This document shows positions 30,873 to 42,526 of a stretch of DNA of 64,000 nt, piece by piece (within the stretch, counting starts at the first letter, position 1; each line of letters opens with the position of its first letter). The notes beneath the pieces are model-generated. The model searched no databases. It was given only the letters and a program-made list of their open reading frames with translations, and had not been told where the DNA came from. The stretch spans positions 2,356,001 to 2,420,000 of the forward strand of contig NZ_JABFCS010000001.1 of NCBI RefSeq assembly GCF_013087525.1, read 5' to 3'. This DNA comes from Ramlibacter montanisoli (lineage in GTDB: Bacteria; Pseudomonadota; Gammaproteobacteria; Burkholderiales; Burkholderiaceae_C). Position numbers and translations under genes: made by a program.

Positions 30873-31861
30873 CGCGCGTGGTGGTCACCGGCGCCGCCGG
30901 CTTCATCGGCAGCAACATCGTCAAGGGACTGAACGCGCGCGGCATCACCGACGTCATCGCCGTCGACGACCTGACCCAGGGCGACAAGTTCCGCAACCTG
31001 GTGGACCTGAAGATCGCCGACTACGTCGACCGCGACACCTTCTACGCCACCCTGGCCGAGGGCGGCTTCGGCAAGGTCGACACCGTGTTCCACGAGGGCG
31101 CCTGCAGCGACACGATGGAGCAGGACGGCAAGTACATGATGGACAACAACTACGGCGTGTCCCTGTCCTTGTTCGAGACCTGCCAGAAGCGCGGCACGCG
31201 CCTGCTGTATGCGTCCTCGGCGGCCGTCTACGGCGGCTCCGACACCTTCCGCGAGACGCCGGAGTTCGAGCGGCCGCTGAACGTGTACGGCTACAGCAAG
31301 CTGCTGTTCGACCAGCGCATGCGCATCGAGCTGGGCAAGGACTTCAGGAAGGCGAAGCGCCAGGTGGCGGGCTTCCGCTACTTCAACGTGTACGGCCCGC
31401 GCGAACAGCACAAGGGCCGCATGGCCAGCGTCGCCTTCCACCAGTTCAACCAGTTCCGCGAGCAAGGCAAGGTCAGGCTGTTCGGCGAGTACGGCGGCTA
31501 CGGCGCCGGCCAGCAGACGCGCGACTTCGTGTTCGTGGACGACGTGGTGGCGGTGAACCTGTGGTTCTTCGACCATCCCGACCAGTCCGGCATCTTCAAC
31601 CTGGGGACCGGCCGCGCGCAGCCCTTCAACGACGTGGCGCTGGGCGTGATCAACGCATTGCACCCGGGCGGCGTGCAGGACGCGGCCACGGCGGTGGACC
31701 TGGGGCTGCTGGAGTACATCCCCTTCCCCGACGCGCTGCGCGGCAAGTACCAGTGCTACACGCAGGCCGACCTGACGGCGCTGCGGGAGGCAGGCTGCGA
31801 CCATCAGTTCGCCGACGTCGCCACCGGCGTGGCGAAGTACATGCAGGCCCTGTCCTCCTAG
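30869..31861 (+). CDS. hldD: ADP-glyceromanno-heptose 6-epimerase
   Basis: A 330-aa SDR. The NADP motif [18 protein letters not shown] is at residues 4-21, the catalytic YGYSKLLFD near residue 142, and ASSAAVYGG carries the serine. It converts ADP-D,D-heptose to ADP-L,D-heptose for the LPS core. A GTTGTCCCCTAGG palindrome-like stretch lies just after the stop, but no clear terminator. Confidence 0.94.
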   Translation: MTRVVVTGAAGFIGSNIVKGLNARGITDVIAVDDLTQGDKFRNLVDLKIADYVDRDTFYATLAEGGFGKVDTVFHEGACSDTMEQDGKYMMDNNYGVSLSLFETCQKRGTRLLYASSAAVYGGSDTFRETPEFERPLNVYGYSKLLFDQRMRIELGKDFRKAKRQVAGFRYFNVYGPREQHKGRMASVAFHQFNQFREQGKVRLFGEYGGYGAGQQTRDFVFVDDVVAVNLWFFDHPDQSGIFNLGTGRAQPFNDVALGVINALHPGGVQDAATAVDLGLLEYIPFPDALRGKYQCYTQADLTALREAGCDHQFADVATGVAKYMQALSS

Positions 31862-31956
31862 GGTTGTCCCCTAGGCTCGAGGTCAACGCGGCCTTGGCGC
31901 CTGCCGTTGAAGGTTGGCGTGGCCCGCCGGGCCGCCCAACCTGATGTGGAGTTCAC

Positions 31957-32445
31957 ATGCTGAAGAAGATCCTGGCCATCGTGGCCATGCTGTATGCCGC
32001 GGCTGCCTTCGCCGCCGTCGACGTCAACAAGGCCACCGCAGCCGAACTCGACGGCATCAAGGGCATCGGCCCGGTGATGTCCAAGCGGATCATCGACGAG
32101 CGCAAGAAGGGCGAGTTCAAGAGCTGGGACGACCTGATCGCCCGCGTCAAGGGCATCAGCGACGGCAATGCCGCCAAGTTCGACGGCCTGACCGTCAAGG
32201 GCGCCGAATTCAAGAAGGCCGCCGCGAAGAAGGAAGCCAAGGCCGACGCGAAGGCGGACAAGAAGGAAGCCAAGGCGGACGCCAAGGACACGAAGAAGGA
32301 CGCGAAGGCGGACAAGAAGGACACCAAGGCCGCGGCGACGCCCGCGACCCCGGCGACGCCTGCAAAGCCGGCGACCGCCACCACGGCCGCGACGCCTGCC
32401 AAGCCGGCAACGCCCGCCACGCCGGCGGCCAGCGCGAAGAAATAG
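31957..32445 (+). CDS. ComEA-like helix-hairpin-helix protein with Lys/Ala-rich tail
   Basis: A 162-aa protein. A signal peptide (MLKKILAIVAMLYAAAAFA) precedes a ComEA-type HhH unit, VDVNKATAAELDGIKGIGPV, followed by SKRIIDERKKGEFKSWDDL. After residue 85 the protein is a lysine/alanine/aspartate repeat tail (AKADAKADKKEAK and similar) and then Ala/Thr/Pro repeats. ComEA binds incoming DNA in the periplasm during transformation. The basic tail could add non-specific DNA binding, as in histone H1-like proteins. A terminator follows at 32505. Confidence 0.8.
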   Translation: MLKKILAIVAMLYAAAAFAAVDVNKATAAELDGIKGIGPVMSKRIIDERKKGEFKSWDDLIARVKGISDGNAAKFDGLTVKGAEFKKAAAKKEAKADAKADKKEAKADAKDTKKDAKADKKDTKAAATPATPATPAKPATATTAATPAKPATPATPAASAKK

Positions 32446-32451
32446 CGCTTT

Positions 32452-32496
32452 CGTCATCCCCGCGTCAGGAGCGACGCGTACGTGGGGACCCAAGGC
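32452..32496 (+). repeat. Degenerate copy of the CGTCATCCCC palindromic repeat
   Basis: Starts CGTCATCCCCGCGTC and ends GGGGACCCAAGGC, flanking a GACGC-containing loop. The outer parts match the elements at 16970-17006 and 57731-57767, while the middle is longer. Confidence 0.55.
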
Positions 32497-32504
32497 GTTC
32501 GAGG

Positions 32505-32530
32505 AAGCCCCGCACTGCGGGGCTTTTTCT
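32505..32530 (+). terminator. Rho-independent terminator after the ComEA-like gene
   Basis: A 9-bp stem AAGCCCCGC/GCGGGGCTT with a three-base loop, followed by TTT and a T-rich stretch. It closes the plus-strand gyrA to comEA region. Confidence 0.88.
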
Positions 32531-33788
32531 TTTCCTTTCTCGCCTTCCAGGGGACGGACATCTTGGGTTTCGTTACGCCCCAAGCTTGATGCGTCGCAAA
32601 CCTCCTCCCCCACCCGCGGTCTATTGTCCGTACGGCCCCTTCCCTCCGGGAGACCGTCATGCCTCCACTGCTCGCCAATTGCAGGCGCGGGCTCGACCGC
32701 TACTTCGCCAATGCGGCCATGCGCTACACGCAGTTGCCCCAGCAGGTGCTGATCGCCCTCGTCGCGGCGGTCCTGGCGCTGGCCGCGCGCTGGGCCGTCG
32801 ACCCCTGGCTGGGCGACCGCCACGAATACCTCAGCGCCTACCTCGCCATCGGCGCGGTGACCTGGCTCGCGAGCTGGCGGGCGGGTTCGCTGCTGGCCCT
32901 TCTCTACTTCATGGCCCAGGAAGCGTTCTTCGCCCTGCCGCGCAGCGACGCCGACGGCTCGCAGCTGCACGGCCTGCTGGCCCTCGCGTCCTTCGGGCTG
33001 GTCTGCGCCGTGCTGGTCCTCGCCGTGGATCGCGCGGCGCGCGCGCACCATGCCCTGGAACACCGGGTCGAGGAACTCGACGAAGCGGACCACCGCCGGT
33101 CCGACTTCATCGCACTGCTGGCCCACGAGCTGCGCAACCCGCTGGCGGTGCTCACCACGGGCACGCAGCTGATCAAGGGCGGAAAGCTCGACCAGGGAAG
33201 GCAGGACCGCGCATGGGAGCGGCTCGAACGCCAGACCGCGCGCATGAAGCGCCTGGTGGACGACCTGCTGGACAGCGCCCGCGTGGAACAGGGCAAGCTC
33301 TCGCTGGTGCGCCATGCCGCCGACATCGGCGACATCGTGGCCCAGACCGTGGCCGACGCGGACACCTTCACGGCGCCGCGGCAGCAGCGCCTGCGGCTCG
33401 ACATGCCCAACCCGCCGGGCGACGCGATCGTGGATCCGCAGCGCGTGCGCCAGGTGCTGGAGAACCTGCTGCACAACGCCTCCAAGTCTCGCCCGCCCGA
33501 CGGCGGGCTGATCACCGTGGCCGTGCGCTCCACGTCCTTCGACGTTTCCATCCTCGTGCGCGACACCGGGATCGGCATCCCGCCGGCGCAGCTGCGGGCG
33601 ATCTTCGGGTCCTTCGTGCAGATCGATCCCGCAGCCTCGAAGCACCGGGGGCTGGGACTGGGCCTGGCCCTGTGCCAGAAGCTGGTGGAGATGCACGGCG
33701 GCATCATCGAGGCGCGCAGTGCCGGCAAGGGCCGCGGCTCCGAGTTCCTGGTGCGCCTGCCGCGCGCACCGGGCATGGTCCCGCCGGA

Positions 33789-37454
<3,666 letters not shown>

Positions 37455-37509
37455 GCGGCGATTATGGAAGAACAGCCCCTACACTCGGGGCCCGACAACG
37501 AGGGGCTTC

Positions 37510-38018
37510 ATGCGACGCTTGCTGGACTTCCTGTACGACGCCTCCGCCTGGCTGGCCGCGCTGGCCATGGTGGGGGTCCTGCTGATGGTGCTGCTGTCGA
37601 TCGTGAGCCGGCAGGCCGGCTTCCACGTGCCGGGGACGGATGCCTACGCCGGCTACGCCATGGCCGCCGCCGGCTTCCTGGCCCTGGCGCACACCCTCAA
37701 GCGCAACGAGCACATCCGGGTGACCCTCCTGCTGGGGCGCCTGAAAGGCGGCGCCCGGCACGGCCTGGAGATGTGGGCGCTGACCGCGGGCGTGGGCCTG
37801 GCCGCGCTGTTCGCCTGGTACTCGGTGCGCCTGGCCTGGGTCTCGCGCAGCATCAACGACATCTCCACCGGCAACGACGCCACGCCGCTGTGGATCCCGC
37901 AGCTGGCCATGGCCCTGGGCACGGTGGTCCTGCTGGTCGCGCTGGTGGACGACTGGGTGCTGAGCTGCGCGGGCGGCGGCAGGTGGTCGACAGCGAGGAG
38001 GCCCTGCACAATGAATGA
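37510..38018 (+). CDS. dctQ: TRAP transporter small permease, DctQ type (one apparent frameshift)
   Basis: Four hydrophobic segments, starting MRRLLDFLYDASAWLAALAM, with the family motifs RNEHIRVTLL and WIPQLAMALGTVVLL. The frame continues into the large permease, which could be read as a fused QM protein. Adding one C after 37965 instead gives VLSLRGRRQVVDSEEALHNE and a stop at 38018, seven bases into the next gene: the usual layout (about 169 aa). It is divergent from the hydantoinase gene with 55 bases between. Confidence 0.78.
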
Positions 38019-39306
38019 CGTCGCCGTCACCACCCTGCTGGTCGTCTGCCTGTTCCTGCTCCTGGGCAGCGGCGTCTGGATCGGCCTCACGCTGGCCGGG
38101 GTCGCCTGGATCGGCATGCAGCTGTTCTCCTCCCGCCCCGCCGGCGATGCCATGGCGGTCACGGTCTGGGGCACGGCCTCCAGCTGGACCCTTACCGCCT
38201 TGCCGCTGTTCATCTGGATGGGCGAGATCCTCTTTCGAACCAAGCTGAGCGAAAGCATGTTCCGCGGCCTGGCGCCCTGGGTGTCGCGCCTGCCCGGGCG
38301 GCTGCTGCACACCAACGTGATCGGCTGCACCATCTTCGCGGCGGTGTCGGGATCCTCCGCCGCGACCTGCGCGACCATCGGCAAGATGACGCTGCCCGAG
38401 CTGGACAAGCGCGGCTACCCCGAGGACATCACCATCGGCTCGCTGGCCGGCGCCGGCACGCTGGGCCTGCTGATCCCGCCGTCGATCATCATGATCGTGT
38501 ACGGCGTGACGGCCGACGTGTCGATCGCCAAGCTGTTCGTGGGCGGGATCATCCCGGGCATCGTGCTGGCGTCGCTGTTCTCCGGCTACCTGGCCGTGTG
38601 GGCCGTGATCAACAAGCAGCGCATCCCGCTGCCCGACCAGGTGCTGACCTTCGGCGAGAAGGTGCGCGAGTCGCGCCACCTGATCCCGGTGGTGGTGCTG
38701 ATCGCGGCCGTGCTCGGTTCCATCTACTCCGGCGTCGCGACCGCCACCGAGGCGGCGGCCGTCGGCGTGGTGGGCTCGCTGGTGCTGTCCGCGGCGCAGG
38801 GCTCGCTGAACTGGAACACTTTCCGCGACTCGCTGATGGGCGCGACGCGCCTGTACTGCATGATCGCCCTGATCCTCGCGGGCGCCGCCTTCCTGACGCT
38901 GTCGATGGGCTACATCGGGCTGCCGCGCCACCTGGCCGAGTACGTGCGCTCGCTCGGCCTCACGCCCTTCATGCTGATGATCGCGCTGGCGATCTTCTAC
39001 ATCATCCTGGGCTGCTTCCTCGACGGCATCTCGATGGTGGTGCTCACCATGGGCGTGATCCTGCCGACGGTGCAGGCCGCGGGCTTCGACCTGGTGTGGT
39101 TCGGCATCTTCATCGTGGTCGTGGTGGAGATGGCGCAGATCACGCCGCCGGTGGGCTTCAACCTGTTCGTGCTGCAGGGCATGACGGGCAAGGAGATCAC
39201 CTGGATCGCGCGGGTCACGATGCCTTTCTTCTTCCTGATGTGCGGGATGGTTCTGCTGCTGTGGTTCGTGCCGCAGATCGCGACCTGGTTGCCGTCGAAG
39301 ATGTGA
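38011..39306 (+). CDS. dctM: TRAP transporter large permease, DctM type
   Basis: A 431-aa protein with about 12 membrane segments. MNDVAVTTLLVVCLFLLLGS opens it, with SGSSAATCATIGKMTLPEL (about residue 115), LIPPSIIMIVYGVTADVSIA and ITPPVGFNLFVLQGMTG, all characteristic of DctM. It forms the Na+-driven transport channel with DctQ. GAGGAG at 37996-38001 precedes the ATG by nine bases, supporting an independent start. The binding protein DctP is at 40419, separated by a minus-strand hydrolase. Confidence 0.9.
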   Translation: MNDVAVTTLLVVCLFLLLGSGVWIGLTLAGVAWIGMQLFSSRPAGDAMAVTVWGTASSWTLTALPLFIWMGEILFRTKLSESMFRGLAPWVSRLPGRLLHTNVIGCTIFAAVSGSSAATCATIGKMTLPELDKRGYPEDITIGSLAGAGTLGLLIPPSIIMIVYGVTADVSIAKLFVGGIIPGIVLASLFSGYLAVWAVINKQRIPLPDQVLTFGEKVRESRHLIPVVVLIAAVLGSIYSGVATATEAAAVGVVGSLVLSAAQGSLNWNTFRDSLMGATRLYCMIALILAGAAFLTLSMGYIGLPRHLAEYVRSLGLTPFMLMIALAIFYIILGCFLDGISMVVLTMGVILPTVQAAGFDLVWFGIFIVVVVEMAQITPPVGFNLFVLQGMTGKEITWIARVTMPFFFLMCGMVLLLWFVPQIATWLPSKM

Positions 39307-39313
39307 AGAGCTT

Positions 39314-39397
39314 GCTGGGGTTCGCTGGCGCTCACCACCAGCCTACGGGGACGACGTGCCTTCGTAGGCTGGCGGTGAGCCGGAGGCGAACCCCAGC
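39314..39397. repeat. Inverted pair of the 33-bp repeat (possible bidirectional terminator)
   Basis: The arm at 39314-39346 (GCTGGGGTTCGCTGGCG...) is the reverse complement of the arm at 39364-39397 (GTAGGCTGGCGGTGAGC...), with a 17-base spacer. They can form a large hairpin between the convergent dctM and hydrolase genes. A third copy is at 26273-26305. Confidence 0.8.
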
Positions 39398-39403
39398 ATC
39401 GCG

Positions 39404-40273
39404 CTAAGCCGCCACCCCCACATCCAGCTCCTGCAGCCACGCCGCCACCTCCGCGGCCACCGCCTCCGTGCCGCCCGGGATATCCCCCTGCAGCGACAGC
39501 AGGTGGTCCATCCCCTCCACCACCTTCAGCCGCGCATCCGGCCGCGCCGCGTGCAGCTGGCGCGCGTCTTCCACGTCCACCTGGACGTCGGCCGTGCCTT
39601 GCACCAGCAGCACCGGCTGCGACAGCTCCGCGAGCACGGCGGCCGGGTCGTAGCGGAACCAGGACATGAGATAGGGCTGCACGGTCGGCCGGAACAGCAG
39701 CACCAGCGCATCCGGCACGTCCTGCACCGCCTGCTGCGACTCCAGCGTCGCCAGGGTCGCGAGCGCGGGACCGGCGATGTCGGCGGGCAGGTGGCCCTCG
39801 ATCTGCTTGCGCATCAGGGCCGACGCGCGCCGGCCGGCACCGGCGATCGACACCACGCCCTGCGCCTGGGCATCTTCGGCCGCCAGCGCCGCGATCAATG
39901 CACCTTCGCTGTGCCCGACCAGGGTCACGCGCGTCACGCGCTGCTCGCTCGCCAGCCGCGCGGCCAGCGCCACGGCATCGTCCACGAGGTGCTCGAAGCG
40001 CAGCACCTCTTCGCTCAGGCCGGGGTACACGCTCGCGCCGACGCCTCGCTTGTCGTAGCGCAGCGTGGCCACGCCGCGCGCGGCCAGCGCCTCGGCCAGC
40101 CGCCTGATGTTGTCCAGGGGCGCGGGCAGCAAGGGGTTGTTGCCGTCGCGGTCGGTCGGGCCGGAGCCGGCGATCAGCAAGGCGGCCGGGCACGGGCCGT
40201 CGCCCGCCGGCAGCAGCAGCGTGCCGGCAAGCCTGCCCCACGGGGTGGGGAGTTCGACCTGGGATTCGACCAT
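39404..40273 (-). CDS. Alpha/beta hydrolase
   Basis: A 289-aa protein without signal peptide. The oxyanion segment ALLIAGSGPTDRDGNNP is near residue 32, RYDKRGVGAS follows, and the nucleophile elbow is TLVGHSEGALIAAL (Ser about residue 123). VLLVQGTADVQVDVEDA carries the acid and GMDHLLSL the catalytic His. The GSGPTDRDGN motif is seen in a group of serine esterase/peptidase-like hydrolases. The substrate is unknown. It interrupts the TRAP dctQM and dctP genes on the other strand. Confidence 0.8.
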   Translation of the reverse strand: MVESQVELPTPWGRLAGTLLLPAGDGPCPAALLIAGSGPTDRDGNNPLLPAPLDNIRRLAEALAARGVATLRYDKRGVGASVYPGLSEEVLRFEHLVDDAVALAARLASEQRVTRVTLVGHSEGALIAALAAEDAQAQGVVSIAGAGRRASALMRKQIEGHLPADIAGPALATLATLESQQAVQDVPDALVLLFRPTVQPYLMSWFRYDPAAVLAELSQPVLLVQGTADVQVDVEDARQLHAARPDARLKVVEGMDHLLSLQGDIPGGTEAVAAEVAAWLQELDVGVAA

Positions 40274-40418
40274 CGGACCACTCTAGCAGCGGGTTTGCAA
40301 GGCCCGCGTCGGACGAGGCAGCACGCTCCCGTGCGCTTCGGGAAACACCGCATCCGCGGGTCCGCGAATTGCTCTTAAGCTGACTTACAGTCCACTACCT
40401 CATCCATCCGGAGCCTCC

Positions 40419-41387
40419 ATGAAACTGAAGTTCGCGTTGTCGCTCGCCACCTTCGCCCTCGCGGGCGCGGTGTCCGCCCAGACCAAGTGGGACCTGCCGG
40501 CGGCCTACCCGGCCTCCAATTTCCACACCGAGAACCTGGTGCAGTTCGCCAACGACGTGGACAAGGCCACCGGCGGCAAGCTCAAGATCACCGTGCACCC
40601 CAACGCCTCGCTGTTCAAGGCGCCCGAGATCAAGCGCGCCGTGCAGGGCGGGCAGGCACAGATCGGCGAGATCCTGCTGGTGAACTTCCAGAACGAATGG
40701 CAGATCTTCGGCGCCGACGGCATCCCCTTCCTGGCCGACAGCTACGACTCGGCGGCGAAGCTGTGGCGTGCGCAGCGCCCGCTGGTGGAAAAGAAGCTGG
40801 GCGAGCAGGGCATGATGGTGCTGTACGCGGTGGCCTGGCCGCCGCAGGGCATCTACAGCAAGAAGCCGATCAGCTCGGCCAGCGACATGAAGGGCCTGAA
40901 GTGGCGCGCCTACAGCCCGGCCACCGCCCGCATCGCCGAGCTGGTGGGCGCGCAGCCGGTCACGGTGCAGGCCGCGGAGCTGTCGCAGGCCATGGCCACC
41001 GGCGTCGTGGACTCCTACATGTCCTCCGGCTCCACCGGCTTCGACAGCAAGACCTACGAGCACATCAAGAACTGGTACGACACGCAGGCCTGGCTGCCGA
41101 AGAACGCGGTGATCGTGAACCGCGCCGCCTTCGCCGCGCTCGACAAGCCGACGCAGGACGCGCTGCTGAAGGCCGCCGCCGATGCGGAAACGCGCGGCTG
41201 GGCCGCCAGCCGCCGCACCAACACCGAGGTGCTGGAGAAGCTCAAGGCCAACGGCATGACCATCCACGCGCCCTCGGCGCAGCTGAAGGCCGACATGAAG
41301 AAGGTCGGCGACACCATGCTCAAGGAATGGCTGGAGAAGGCCGGGCCGGAGGGGCAGCAGATGGTGGAGACCTATCGCAAGATGTAA
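40419..41387 (+). CDS. dctP: TRAP transporter solute-binding protein, DctP type
   Basis: A 322-aa periplasmic protein with signal peptide MKLKFALSLATFALAGAVSA. WDLPAAYPASNFHTENLVQF, GGKLKITVHPNASLFK and RAVQGGQAQIGEILLVNF match the DctP fold, and MKGLKWRAYSPAT contains the conserved carboxylate-binding Arg. It binds an organic acid and hands it to DctQM, probably the pair 2.4 kb upstream. A good Rho-independent terminator follows. No firm promoter was found in 40274-40418. Confidence 0.9.
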   Translation: MKLKFALSLATFALAGAVSAQTKWDLPAAYPASNFHTENLVQFANDVDKATGGKLKITVHPNASLFKAPEIKRAVQGGQAQIGEILLVNFQNEWQIFGADGIPFLADSYDSAAKLWRAQRPLVEKKLGEQGMMVLYAVAWPPQGIYSKKPISSASDMKGLKWRAYSPATARIAELVGAQPVTVQAAELSQAMATGVVDSYMSSGSTGFDSKTYEHIKNWYDTQAWLPKNAVIVNRAAFAALDKPTQDALLKAAADAETRGWAASRRTNTEVLEKLKANGMTIHAPSAQLKADMKKVGDTMLKEWLEKAGPEGQQMVETYRKM

Positions 41388-41403
41388 GCCTCGCGGGAAT
41401 GAA

Positions 41404-41430
41404 AAAAGCGCCGCATCCGCGGCGCTTTTC
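41404..41430. terminator. Terminator shared by dctP and xdhC
   Basis: Stem GCGCCGC/GCGGCGC (41408-41414 with 41419-41425) and loop ATCC, with A-run before and T-run after, so it can terminate transcription from both sides between the convergent genes. Confidence 0.87.
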
Positions 41431-41450
41431 TTTGGGGCGAGCCCGTGACG

Positions 41451-42506
41451 TCAGCGCGCGCACACGATGCCGCCCGCATCGTTGCCCTGCACCGCCCGCA
41501 AATTCTTCGCCTGCGCCACCTCCATGTCGCGCGGCAGGGCCACGCCGTTCTTCACGGCGAGGATCTCCGCCATGATGCTGACGGCGATCTCGGGCGGCGT
41601 CTTGCTGCCGATGTACACGCCGATCGGTCCGCGCAGGCGCTGCAGGTCGGCGGCGCTCAGGCCGAAATGTTCCACCATCCGCTGGTGGCGCGCCTCGTTG
41701 TTGCGGCGGCTGCCGATGGCGCCGACGTAGAAGGCATCGGTCTTGAGCGCCTCCATCAGCGCCAGGTCGTCCAGCTTGGGATCGTGCGTCAGCGCCACCA
41801 CGCAGCTGCGCCGGTCCGGCTTGAAGGACAGCACCACGTCGTCCGGCATGTCGCCCACCACCTTGGCGCCGGGCACGCTCCAGGCGCCGCGGTACTCCTC
41901 GCGCGGATCGCACACCGTCACCGCGAAGCCGCTGAACAGCGCCATGGTGGCGAGGTACTCGGTGAGCTGGCCGGCGCCGATCATCAGCATGCGGTACTCG
42001 GGGCCGAAGGTGTTGACCAGCACGCCGCCGGCCATGGCCAGCTCCTCGGGGGCCAGGGCTTCCTCCAGCGTCACCGCGCCGTCGGCCAGGCGCACCGTGC
42101 GGCGCATCAGCCGGCCGGCTTCCAGCGCCTGCACCAGCCTGTCCAGAGCGGCGGGCTCCGGGTCGTATTCCAGCAGCAGTTCCAGCGTGCCGCCGCAAGG
42201 CAGGCCGAAACGATGGGCCTCGTCGGCCGTCACGCCGTACTTCACGAAGGAAGGAGGCCCCGAGGGGATCTCGTGGCCGGGCTCCTTGCCCGAATACGCC
42301 TGGGTGTGGCGGTAGATCAGGTCGTCCTCGATGCAGCCGCCGGACACGGAACCGACCACCGCGCCGTCCTCGGCCAGCGCCATGATCGAGCCGATCGGCC
42401 GCGGCGAGGAACCCCAGGTGCGCACCACCGTCGCCAGCAGCGCGCGCTTGCCGGCCTGCCGCCAGTCCCGCAGGGTGCGCAACACCATCACGTCGATGTT
42501 TTCCAT
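41451..42506 (-). CDS. xdhC: XdhC/CoxI-family molybdenum cofactor maturation protein
   Basis: A 351-aa protein. The N-terminal XdhC_CoxI domain has LATVVRTWGSSPRPIGSIMA and VGSVSGGCIEDDLIYR. The C-terminal Rossmann domain has YRMLMIGAGQLTEYLATMA, ALTHDPKLDDLAL and FYVGAIGSRRNN. XdhC binds Mo cofactor and promotes its sulfuration before insertion into xanthine-oxidase-type enzymes. It is the last gene of the cox operon, 20 bases after the TonB receptor gene. Confidence 0.9.
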   Translation of the reverse strand: MENIDVMVLRTLRDWRQAGKRALLATVVRTWGSSPRPIGSIMALAEDGAVVGSVSGGCIEDDLIYRHTQAYSGKEPGHEIPSGPPSFVKYGVTADEAHRFGLPCGGTLELLLEYDPEPAALDRLVQALEAGRLMRRTVRLADGAVTLEEALAPEELAMAGGVLVNTFGPEYRMLMIGAGQLTEYLATMALFSGFAVTVCDPREEYRGAWSVPGAKVVGDMPDDVVLSFKPDRRSCVVALTHDPKLDDLALMEALKTDAFYVGAIGSRRNNEARHQRMVEHFGLSAADLQRLRGPIGVYIGSKTPPEIAVSIMAEILAVKNGVALPRDMEVAQAKNLRAVQGNDAGGIVCAR

Positions 42507-42526
42507 GTCCTGTCCTTTGCCGCGCC

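Noticed and set aside
37510..39306. Natural DctQM fusion protein
   Set aside because: Fusions exist, but a ribosome site and ATG for dctM, and a typical DctQ tail with an overlapping stop after one added C, favour two genes.
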